From Saccharofermentans sp. (GTDB taxonomy: Bacteria > Bacillota_A > Clostridia > Saccharofermentanales > Saccharofermentanaceae): a stretch of DNA of 13,315 nt. The position numbers were made by a program, and so were the translations under genes. The notes below the pieces were generated by a model, which had not been told where the DNA came from, made no database searches, and saw only the letters and a program-made list of their open reading frames with translations. Below are positions 7,390 to 13,315 of this stretch, piece by piece (position 1 is the stretch's first letter; each line of letters starts with the position of its first letter). Location: NCBI GenBank assembly GCA_024695565.1, contig JAILHX010000110.1:1-13315 (forward strand), in the 5' to 3' direction.

Positions 7390-7884
7390 ATGGAGAACAG
7401 CAATTTTAATCAGGGAGGACAGCGTTACGACGCTATTAAGCATATCGACTATCTTATCGATATGGTCAAGGATGCATCCAGCGTTCCTTTCTCGGATAAG
7501 TGCTCTATTGAGAGAACAGAGACTATCAATTCACTCCAGATCCTTAAGAATAATCTTCCTGCTGCCGTAGCACAGTCCAACGATATCGTTGCAAGAGCTC
7601 AGGATATAATCAGCACAGCAAGAGAGAAGAACAAGAAGATCATCGATGATGCTAACCGCATGTATGCCATGAAGGTCAATGATCACGAGATCACAAGAGG
7701 TGCCAGGGAAGAGGCAGCCCAGATCATTGCAAATGCTGAAGCTCAGGCAGAAGAACTCAGAAGAAATGCTCACATCTATGTTAAGTCTTTGCTTGAGAAT
7801 GTAAGCGATACTCTTTCTGATAATATGGCCAAGATCCAGACAAATCTTACTGAGATCAACACAACCCTTGATGAGACCGAGTGA
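7390..7884 (+). CDS. Coiled-coil protein of the conserved post-coaD family (ATPase-subunit-like)
   Basis: A 164-residue soluble protein, with no signal peptide or membrane segment. It starts with a short helix (HIDYLIDMVKDASSVPFSDK), followed by a long charged Ala/Glu/Lys heptad-rich helix (about residues 60-150). The segment HEITRGAREEAAQIIANAEA resembles a motif I recall in a clostridial family encoded straight after coaD. Members are often labelled as ATP synthase subunit B/H-like or DivIVA-like because of the coiled coil. No membrane anchor is present, so it is not a real F0 subunit b. Its role is unknown; oligomeric scaffolding is an inference. AGGAAGG lies about 8 bases before the ATG. 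It is the last gene before a strong terminator, so it closes the recG-rsmD-coaD transcription unit. Confidence 0.8.
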   Translation: MENSNFNQGGQRYDAIKHIDYLIDMVKDASSVPFSDKCSIERTETINSLQILKNNLPAAVAQSNDIVARAQDIISTAREKNKKIIDDANRMYAMKVNDHEITRGAREEAAQIIANAEAQAEELRRNAHIYVKSLLENVSDTLSDNMAKIQTNLTEINTTLDETE

Positions 7885-7928
7885 CGATCGAAGGGTCAGT
7901 TTTAAGAACAGTATTATGTAGGAAACAA

Positions 7929-7960
7929 CGGCCGCGTTTGATTACCGCGGCCGCTTTTTT
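7929..7960 (+). terminator. Intrinsic terminator after the coaD operon
   Basis: An 8-bp all-GC perfect stem (CGGCCGCG at 7929-7936 with CGCGGCCG at 7946-7953) closes a 9-base loop and is followed by C and six T (7955-7960). This is a textbook Rho-independent terminator, 44 bases after the coiled-coil stop. Its T-run ends only 17 bases before the start of the next gene, leaving no room for a conventional promoter between them. Confidence 0.93.
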
Positions 7961-7962
7961 AT

Positions 7963-7968
7963 AGGAGG
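7963..7968 (+). promoter_or_regulatory. Strong ribosome binding site of the ATPase gene
   Basis: AGGAGG lies two bases after the terminator T-run and 9 bases before ATG 7978. It fixes the ATPase start and shows that the gene is set up for efficient translation despite the terminator directly upstream. Confidence 0.85.
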
Positions 7969-7977
7969 TAACCTTCC

Positions 7978-9174
7978 ATGATCCTTGGTATTGAGATCCG
8001 GAACTTCGATGTTTTTGACAAGGATAAAGCAGGAATCCTGATAGACGATTATCTGTCAGATAATGGAAGCGGAACACATAACAGTCTCCGCGGCCTCAAT
8101 GCTTTCATAGGCCGTAACAGCACGGGCAAGACCTCTTTTATGGGATGCATGGCTTTCCTCAAAGATACGATCACCCAGGGCTGCGCTGTTGCTTCCATCA
8201 GTTATGGCAGACCCGGTTTTGCAAACATGACTCCGGATATTACGACTCCTTCAGTATTCAGAGTCTTCTTCAAGCTTGAAGATAAAAAGACCGGCAAGCC
8301 GAAGTTTATTCAATATGAATTAGCCATAGTCACCAGCCGTTTTAAGAGCCCCGTGATCGACAGCGAGAAGATCATCCTCGTGTCTTCAGATGAGGAAGGC
8401 AAAAAGCCTGTCACGATCCTGGATATGAAGAACGGAAAGGGCATATTGAGCAAGATCAACGGTGAATCCGTAGACTCGACTATCGGTATAGAAGATGAAC
8501 ACCTCACAGCATTAAGCCTCTACGGCAAGATCACGGGATACAGGGATTTTGTTCTTCTCTATAACGAGATCTCACACTGGTTCTTCTGCAGCTTCTCTTC
8601 CGAAGAACAGAGTTCTTATTACTACGAAGGCGGCGCTCCGGGCGGACACAAACACCTTAACAGCACCGGATCAAATGTCGGCAATGTTCTCGAATACATC
8701 AGGATGAAGGACGAGGAAGAATACGAGCGCGTTATCAGTGAGATCCAGGATAAGATCCCCACGATGAAGCGCAAAAAGAATCTTCCCCAGGCACTTAAGG
8801 AGAGCCCGAATAAACTCTTTTTATACCTGCTCCTTCTCCGCGATCAGAACCCCCGTTCAACGATATTCATCGAGACACCTGATAAGGATCTCTACCACGA
8901 TATGGTAGATGTCCTAAGTGACGAGATGCGCGAATACACTATGAAGAACCACTACTGCCAGATAATGTTCTCGACACACAATCCGTACATCATCGAGACA
9001 TTGTCTCCTAAGGAGATATGGATCTTCGAGAGGTCATTCGAGAAGGATGAAGGCGACGTAAGCATCCGCTGCGCAGGTGAAGATCCGCTCGTAATGGAAC
9101 TGTTCCGCCAGGGTATCGGAATGGGTGCCATCTGGTACGGCGGACACCTTGATACTAAACCGGAAGACGACTGA
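7978..9174 (+). CDS. AAA/ABC-type ATPase (AAA_21/OLD-like), partner of a TOPRIM-like protein
   Basis: A 398-residue predicted ATPase with the layout of OLD/RecF/SMC-like AAA_21 proteins. It has the N-terminal beta start MILGIEIRNFDVF, Walker A GRNSTGKT (45-52, K51) after LNAFI, and a long insert. The family-typical GSNVGNVLEYIR is followed by a C-terminal lobe with Walker B-like TIFIETPD (295-302) and the switch His in FSTHNPYIIETL (H334). Two catalytic motifs are off consensus. Where relatives have IEEPE, this has IETPD, with Thr300 at the usual catalytic Glu position. The place of the ABC signature (Ser-Gly type) reads KESPNK (274-279). The enzyme may therefore bind ATP and hydrolyse it slowly, or use other residues. 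No membrane segments are seen. Codon use looks like the neighbours. It is followed after 15 bases by a DUF4276 gene, a pairing typical of defence-type ATPase-TOPRIM systems. The exact function is unknown. Confidence 0.85.
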   Translation: MILGIEIRNFDVFDKDKAGILIDDYLSDNGSGTHNSLRGLNAFIGRNSTGKTSFMGCMAFLKDTITQGCAVASISYGRPGFANMTPDITTPSVFRVFFKLEDKKTGKPKFIQYELAIVTSRFKSPVIDSEKIILVSSDEEGKKPVTILDMKNGKGILSKINGESVDSTIGIEDEHLTALSLYGKITGYRDFVLLYNEISHWFFCSFSSEEQSSYYYEGGAPGGHKHLNSTGSNVGNVLEYIRMKDEEEYERVISEIQDKIPTMKRKKNLPQALKESPNKLFLYLLLLRDQNPRSTIFIETPDKDLYHDMVDVLSDEMREYTMKNHYCQIMFSTHNPYIIETLSPKEIWIFERSFEKDEGDVSIRCAGEDPLVMELFRQGIGMGAIWYGGHLDTKPEDD

Positions 9175-9189
9175 TAAAGGCGATCTATT

Positions 9190-9870
9190 ATGCTGATAGA
9201 AATACTCTCAGAAGATAAATCCGGAGCAGTCGTCGTTGAACGGCTCACGGAACGTATAACAGAGAATGAAGGACTTGATGTTGAGGTCAATGTTCATCCT
9301 CACAGAGGCTGTGGAAGCCTGCCCAAGGACATGACGGCCAAGCCGCCTAAGTTCGCGAGCTCATTGCTGGATCTCCTTCCTTCAGAACTTCGTGCCTATA
9401 ACAAGGTTTATGCAGGCCAGGACCTTATACTCATCATCGCAATGGATTCAGATGACAAAGACCCGCAGGCATTGAGGCAGGAGATATACAGCTGTGCCTC
9501 AAAGTTTGCTCCTGATATCAGAAGCGTTGTAGGTATCAGTACCGAAGAAATCGAAGCATGGATGCTCGGCGACAAGAGTGCAATCATTGATGCTTTCCCC
9601 GACTGCAACATGGAGATACTTAATTCTTACGAACAGGATTCCGTCTGCGGTACGTGGGAGATATTATGCCGCGCTATCAGCGAGAATGCAGAAGAACTTA
9701 TTGACATAGGTTATCCTGCCATCGGCCACTACAAGGCTTTATGGGCTGAGACCATATCCAGATACATGCTTCCGCAGAAGAATGTATCTCCGAGTTTCAA
9801 CACATTCAAGATGGCTCTGATCACAGCCCTCAAGAATCCGGTTCCGATCTACCGCAGGCGTGAGTTCTGA
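9190..9870 (+). CDS. DUF4276-family TOPRIM-like protein, partner of the ATPase
   Basis: This 226-residue protein has features I associate with the DUF4276 family, regarded as related to the TOPRIM domain of OLD nucleases. The N-terminal strand LIEILSEDKSG gives the conserved acid E8. A hydrophobic strand ends in MDSDDKD with D86 and D88, the TOPRIM DxD. Then come the hallmark STEEIEAWMLGDKSAIIDAFP (E119, E120, E122, W124) and the C-terminal K-LWAETI plus NVSPSFNTF motif. TOPRIM acids bind Mg2+ in nucleases and topoisomerases, so a nucleic-acid cleaving role is plausible but not shown. An AAGG site is about 9 bases before the ATG. The stop TGA overlaps the hemW ATG by one base. In PARIS, AbiL and OLD-type systems an ATPase works with a TOPRIM protein or domain; a similar two-component role is inferred here. 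Confidence 0.8.
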   Translation: MLIEILSEDKSGAVVVERLTERITENEGLDVEVNVHPHRGCGSLPKDMTAKPPKFASSLLDLLPSELRAYNKVYAGQDLILIIAMDSDDKDPQALRQEIYSCASKFAPDIRSVVGISTEEIEAWMLGDKSAIIDAFPDCNMEILNSYEQDSVCGTWEILCRAISENAEELIDIGYPAIGHYKALWAETISRYMLPQKNVSPSFNTFKMALITALKNPVPIYRRREF

Positions 9871-11072
9871 TGGCAAGGCACATCTACGTACATAATCCGT
9901 TCTGCGCGCGCAAATGTCCATATTGTGATTTCTATTCGATAACGGATAACTCCTGCATTGAAGAGTTCTATAAAGCGGCAATAAGAGAAGCAGAATTATT
10001 GGGTATAGTTATCGAAAATGATCTTGCCACAAATCCTCTGACGGATATCGACAACAAAGATACGGTTTACTTCGGAGGCGGCACACCGTCACTTCCGGAC
10101 GGCAGGTTAATATGTTCACTCCTTGAGGCCGTCAGGAAGGCCTTCAGCATCGCTTCTGACGCAGAGATAACGATAGAGGTCAATCCGTCATCTGTAACAG
10201 CGAAGAAGCTTACAGAGTACCGCCAGGCGGGTTTTAACCGCATATCCCTGGGCGCGCAGTCATTAGATGATGACGTTCTTAAGACTCTTGGCAGACTTCA
10301 CGATTCAAAAGGCGCTCTTGATGCTATAGCGAAGATAAAAGGGGCAGGGTTTACCAACATATCTGCAGACCTTATTACAGGCGTTCCCGGCGAGACATTG
10401 GAAGGCATAAAAAAAGACATTAAGACGTTTTTTGATCTCGGCATAAAACACATCAGCACGTATTCCCTGATGCTTGAAGAAGGTACTGCTTTCTATAACC
10501 AATACAGTAAGACGATCGAAGACTATATCTCTCCTGATACTGAACGTGAGATGTACCACGGGACGCGCGAATATCTGGCCGGTCTGGGATATGAGACATA
10601 TGAGATCTCAAATAGCAGCCTGCCCGGCTATAAGAGCATTCACAACAGGGCTTACTGGAACCAGTGTGAGTACTTTGCAATCGGTGCGGGATCCCACGGG
10701 TTTATCGGTGATGTCAGATACGGTCACAGAGACGATGTGAGCGCTTACATAGAGGAAATGAAGAAGATCACGCCTGAAGATTACAAAGCGTTCCTAAGCG
10801 GCAATAAGAGCAGCCTGGGGTCGCTTTATGTCGAAGAAGTAATGAACAGGGAAGATAAGATGCGTGAGGTCGCATTCTTAAGACTAAGGACCACTGAAGG
10901 CATACTTCTTGATGAGTTCTGTAAAGTCTTCGGTCTTGAGTTTGAAGATGTTTTCGCGCAGGCCGTAAAAAGCAATATCGAAAAGGGTTTACTGGAGCGC
11001 AAAGAAAGAACGCTCCGGTTAACCCGGAGCGGTCTGGATCTTGCTAATGTTGTAATCGAAGATTTCCTTTAA
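9870..11072 (+). CDS. hemW: HemW, radical SAM haem chaperone / coproporphyrinogen III oxidase-like
   Basis: HemW is a radical SAM protein related to HemN that binds haem and is thought to deliver it to acceptor proteins; it is often mislabelled as coproporphyrinogen oxidase. The 400-residue protein starts with HIYVHNPFCARKCPYCDF, with cluster cysteines C12, C16 and C19 (CxxxCxxC). SAM-binding YFGGGTPSL is at 67-75, followed by RISLGAQSLDDDVLKTLGRLH and the HemW-type HNRAYWNQCEYFAIGAGSHGF beginning at H258. The C-terminal winged-helix region ends in LTRSGLDLANVVIEDFL. The short N-terminus and HNxxYW block favour HemW over HemN. The ATG overlaps the upstream DUF4276 stop (TGATG), with no strong ribosome binding site, so translation probably depends on the accessory pair. 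The stop overlaps that of the convergent synthetase gene. Confidence 0.94.
   Translation: MARHIYVHNPFCARKCPYCDFYSITDNSCIEEFYKAAIREAELLGIVIENDLATNPLTDIDNKDTVYFGGGTPSLPDGRLICSLLEAVRKAFSIASDAEITIEVNPSSVTAKKLTEYRQAGFNRISLGAQSLDDDVLKTLGRLHDSKGALDAIAKIKGAGFTNISADLITGVPGETLEGIKKDIKTFFDLGIKHISTYSLMLEEGTAFYNQYSKTIEDYISPDTEREMYHGTREYLAGLGYETYEISNSSLPGYKSIHNRAYWNQCEYFAIGAGSHGFIGDVRYGHRDDVSAYIEEMKKITPEDYKAFLSGNKSSLGSLYVEEVMNREDKMREVAFLRLRTTEGILLDEFCKVFGLEFEDVFAQAVKSNIEKGLLERKERTLRLTRSGLDLANVVIEDFL
11001..11031 (-). terminator. Probable intrinsic terminator of the acyl-CoA synthetase, inside hemW
   Basis: Read on the minus strand, an 8-bp GC-rich perfect stem (plus-strand CGCTCCGG 11011-11018 and CCGGAGCG 11024-11031) with a 5-base loop is followed by TTCTTTCTTT, a broken U-tract. 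It lies 38 bases after the synthetase stop, the expected place for its terminator. On the plus strand the stem is followed by GTCTGGATC, so it would not terminate hemW. The interrupted U-tract makes efficiency uncertain. Confidence 0.55.
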
Positions 11073-12778
11073 AGATTAGCCTTTGCAGCTGCTTCCTGCG
11101 CTTCCCTGTACTTGGCTTCGTCAGCCTTTCTGATCGCCGTGCGCATGATCTTGCCGCTTGTAGTCTTGGGAAGCTCATCAACGAACTCGATAACTCTCGG
11201 ATACTTGTAAGGCGCTGTTGCGTTCTTAACGTGATTCTGGAGTTCTTTGACGAGCTCGGGTGAAGCCTTCTCCTTGTAAGCTTTTGTGAGTACGATAGTA
11301 GCCTTAACTACCTGGCCTCTCATAGGATCAGGAACTGCCGTAACTGCGCACTCGAGGACTGCATCGTGTGTCATGAGGGCGCTCTCTACTTCGAAGGGTC
11401 CGATACGGTAACCGGAGCACTTGATAACGTCGTCGTTTCTTCCTACGAACCAGATATAACCTTCAGGATCTCTCCATGCGGTATCACCGGTGCTGTAGTC
11501 TGCACCCGGCCACTGATCAGCCATTGCTTCAGGGTTCTTATAGTATTCACGGAAGAGTCCGATAGGCTTAGCAGATGCGTTCTTGATAACGATATTTCCT
11601 ACGATACCGTCTTCTACCGGAACACCGTTGTCGTCAACGAGCTGAATGTCGTAGATAGGTGTGGGCATACCTGTTGAACCGGGCTTTACATCAATCCATG
11701 GGAAGTTTGCGAAAAGAACGCTTCCTTCTGTCTGGCCGAATCCTTCGCGGATCTCAAGGCCGGTATATTTCTGCCACTTGTAGAATACTTCAGGATTCAA
11801 AGGCTCGCCTGCCATGGAGCAGTGCTTGATAGAAGAGAAGTCATACTTAGTGAGATCTTCCTGGATCAGGTATCTGTAGATTGTGGAAGGTCCGCAGAAA
11901 GAATTGAGCTTCAATTTCTCCATGATCTCGAGCATTCTTGCTGCCTTGAACTTCTGCGTATCGTAAGTAACGTTAACTGCGCCGCAGATCCACTGTCCGT
12001 AGATCTTACCCCATGCAAACTTTGCCCAGCCGGAGTCAGCCTGTGTAAGATGTCTGCATCCGTCGTAAACCTGCTGCCAGTACTTGGCTGTTACGATGTG
12101 GCCCAAAGGCAGTGTGTAATCGTGCAGGATCATCTTAGGCTCACCTGTCGTGCCGGATGAGAAGTAGATCAGCATCGGATCGTATGCATGCGTAGCCTCG
12201 TCACCTGTGGGACGCTCGAAAACAGGTGATGCATTATCGATATCATCTGTCAGAGATCTCCAGCCTTCAGGTGCCTCGCCGATAACGCTGCAGTACTGAA
12301 CTGTCTTGCAGTCGGGGCGTGCTTTGTTAACGTGCTCAATGATCTGCGGGTCGTCAGCACAGACGATCATCTTAACGTCTGCTGCATTGCAGCGGTATAC
12401 GATGTCGTGATAAAGGAGCTGGAACGTTGCAGGGATTACCAGAGCGCCAAGCTTGTGAAGACCGACCATCGTAAACCATACTTCAGGACGCTGACGGAGC
12501 ATCATGAGGACTCTGTCGCCCTTCTTGATTCCTAAGTTCTTGAACATGTTTGCAACGCGGTTGCTCTTCTCGCTGATATCCTTAAATGTGAAATGCTTTT
12601 CGTTGCCGTCGTCATCACACCAGATAAGTGCTTCCTGATCAGGAACCTCCTTGGCATATACGTCAACAACATCAAAACCGAAGTTAAAATCCTCCGGAAC
12701 ATTTATCTTGAAATTCTGTTTAAAATCCTCGTAACTGTCAAAATCAATTCTGTTTACAAATCTGTTTAATAAATCCAT
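11069..12778 (-). CDS. AMP-forming acyl-CoA synthetase, medium-chain (MACS) type
   Basis: This 569-residue enzyme of the adenylate-forming superfamily activates a carboxylic acid with ATP to an acyl-AMP and then to acyl-CoA in the cytoplasm. Motifs are complete: the P-loop-like YFSSGTTGEPK (205-215), GFGQTEG (from G346), YSTGDTAW, the hinge block GRNDDVIKCSGYRIG (from G446), and the C-terminal PKTTSGKIMR with catalytic Lys K543. The segment GEPLNPEVFYKWQKYTGLEIREGFGQTE is typical of medium-chain/ACSM-like ligases and argues against ordinary acetyl-CoA synthetase. The substrate (short-, medium-, branched-chain or aromatic acid) is not determinable. AAAAGGAA lies about 10 bases before the ATG. 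The gene follows the XRE-cupin regulator by 56 bases on the same strand, so they probably form an operon. Its stop overlaps that of convergent hemW by 4 bases. Confidence 0.92.
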   Translation of the reverse strand: MDLLNRFVNRIDFDSYEDFKQNFKINVPEDFNFGFDVVDVYAKEVPDQEALIWCDDDGNEKHFTFKDISEKSNRVANMFKNLGIKKGDRVLMMLRQRPEVWFTMVGLHKLGALVIPATFQLLYHDIVYRCNAADVKMIVCADDPQIIEHVNKARPDCKTVQYCSVIGEAPEGWRSLTDDIDNASPVFERPTGDEATHAYDPMLIYFSSGTTGEPKMILHDYTLPLGHIVTAKYWQQVYDGCRHLTQADSGWAKFAWGKIYGQWICGAVNVTYDTQKFKAARMLEIMEKLKLNSFCGPSTIYRYLIQEDLTKYDFSSIKHCSMAGEPLNPEVFYKWQKYTGLEIREGFGQTEGSVLFANFPWIDVKPGSTGMPTPIYDIQLVDDNGVPVEDGIVGNIVIKNASAKPIGLFREYYKNPEAMADQWPGADYSTGDTAWRDPEGYIWFVGRNDDVIKCSGYRIGPFEVESALMTHDAVLECAVTAVPDPMRGQVVKATIVLTKAYKEKASPELVKELQNHVKNATAPYKYPRVIEFVDELPKTTSGKIMRTAIRKADEAKYREAQEAAAKANL

Positions 12779-12834
12779 GGGTATTCATTCCTTTTCTACT
12801 TCAATTATTTTTGCCTTGGGGTAGAACTGCTAAA

Positions 12835-13315
12835 TCACTCGTTGATAATCGTGAGGAACTTAGCAGTCTCCGTCACGGCGCGCTGTCCGTGAGGCTTCTC
12901 AGGATTGAAGTAAATGGAATCTCCTGCCTCTAAAGTAAATTCTCTGTCGCCTACGATTACCTTGATCGCGCCTTCGATGACATAGTTGAACTCCTGGCCG
13001 CCGTGACGGACAAGCTCAGCTGTCTCGGACTTAGAGAGGGTAACGATCATAGGATCCATCTGTCTGTTCTTGTAGTTGAAAGCAAGTGCGCTGAAGGAAT
13101 AGCCGGGATAACGCTCGACCTTGATTCCGTTTCCGCCTCTAACCACTGTGTAATCATCCATTCTCGGAACGTCACCTGTCATAAGGACAGTCGGATCGAC
13201 CTTGAAAACGCTTGCCACCTTGTAAAGAAGGCTGATCGGGATCTCCTTCTCGCCGTTCTCATATGCTAAATACTCTTCCGTGCTCACGCCGATCTGCTGT
13301 GCCACTTCTTCGGCT
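12835..13315 (-). CDS. XRE-family regulator with cupin domain (N-terminus outside window)
   Basis: The frame stays open to the right window edge, so the true start is outside. A GTG at 13303-13305 is in frame, but it falls inside the helix-turn-helix (AEEVAQQIGVSTEEYLAYENG) and is a Val codon, not the start. The visible part has the XRE/HTH_3 domain, with recognition-helix and YENGEKEIP hallmarks and LLYKVASVFKVDPTVLMTG. A C-terminal cupin follows, with HGGQEFNYVIEGAIKVIVG (motif 1 His/Glu) and AGDSIYFNPEKPHGQRA (motif 2 His). Such two-domain proteins bind DNA as dimers and sense a small molecule or metal in the cupin. Its position directly upstream of the acyl-CoA synthetase suggests that it controls that gene in response to a related acid or its CoA ester. 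That is inference. Confidence 0.92.
   Translation of the reverse strand, partial: AEEVAQQIGVSTEEYLAYENGEKEIPISLLYKVASVFKVDPTVLMTGDVPRMDDYTVVRGGNGIKVERYPGYSFSALAFNYKNRQMDPMIVTLSKSETAELVRHGGQEFNYVIEGAIKVIVGDREFTLEAGDSIYFNPEKPHGQRAVTETAKFLTIINE

Noticed and set aside
7978..9870. ATPase-DUF4276 pair as a recent horizontal insertion
   Set aside because: No direct repeats, integrase, transposase or obvious composition change is visible, and the junction with hemW is a one-base overlap. A transfer history cannot be excluded but is not shown.
11011..11031. Hairpin as a terminator for hemW
   Set aside because: It is upstream of the hemW stop and has no T-run on the plus strand; it only works as a minus-strand terminator.
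11366..11677. Plus-strand open frame of 103 codons antisense to the acyl-CoA synthetase
   Set aside because: No family motif is seen, and it lies within a complete synthetase gene.
13303..13305. GTG as the start of the XRE-cupin protein
   Set aside because: It is a Val codon within the helix-turn-helix; the frame continues through AEEV to the window edge, so the gene is truncated by the window.

Overview
The window looks like chromosomal DNA from a low-to-mid GC Gram-positive bacterium of the class Clostridia (Bacillota). The support is the FtsZ-NrdR neighbourhood, the recG-rsmD-coaD-coiled-coil gene run that is common in Clostridia, strong AGGAGG-type ribosome binding sites, GTG/TTG starts, and an XRE-cupin regulator beside an AMP-forming acyl-CoA synthetase. 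The genus cannot be named from this sequence. Coding density is very high. No rRNA, tRNA, CRISPR array, insertion sequence or phage gene is visible, and no gene-free stretch exceeds 100 bases.

Layout. Bases 1-1145 hold the 3' end of ftsZ (a long Pro/Gln/Val-rich linker with a pentapeptide repeat) and nrdR, the ribonucleotide reductase repressor. A perfect 7-1-7 palindrome lies just after nrdR. Bases 1208-3483 encode an OmpR-type response regulator and its membrane histidine kinase. Bases 3490-7884 are a tightly packed run: nth (endonuclease III), recG (branch-migration helicase), rsmD (16S rRNA methyltransferase), coaD (CoA biosynthesis) and a small coiled-coil protein. A strong intrinsic terminator closes it at 7929-7960.

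Bases 7978-9870 hold the most unusual part: a two-gene cassette made of an AAA/ABC-type ATPase (OLD-like, with non-consensus catalytic motifs) and a TOPRIM-like DUF4276 protein. The architecture resembles ATPase-TOPRIM anti-phage systems. It starts only 17 bases after the terminator, and its second gene overlaps the start of hemW, a core haem chaperone gene, by one base. It therefore seems settled into the host operon structure and not freshly inserted.

The right end is on the minus strand: a partial XRE-cupin regulator followed by a medium-chain-type acyl-CoA synthetase. The latter converges on hemW with overlapping stop codons, and its likely terminator lies inside the hemW coding sequence.

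Functionally, the plus-strand genes group around cell division, nucleotide supply, DNA repair, ribosome modification and cofactor synthesis. The minus-strand pair looks like a locally regulated carboxylic-acid activation module. The ATPase-TOPRIM pair is the best candidate for an under-described system. It belongs to recognisable families, but its biological role cannot be read from sequence alone.
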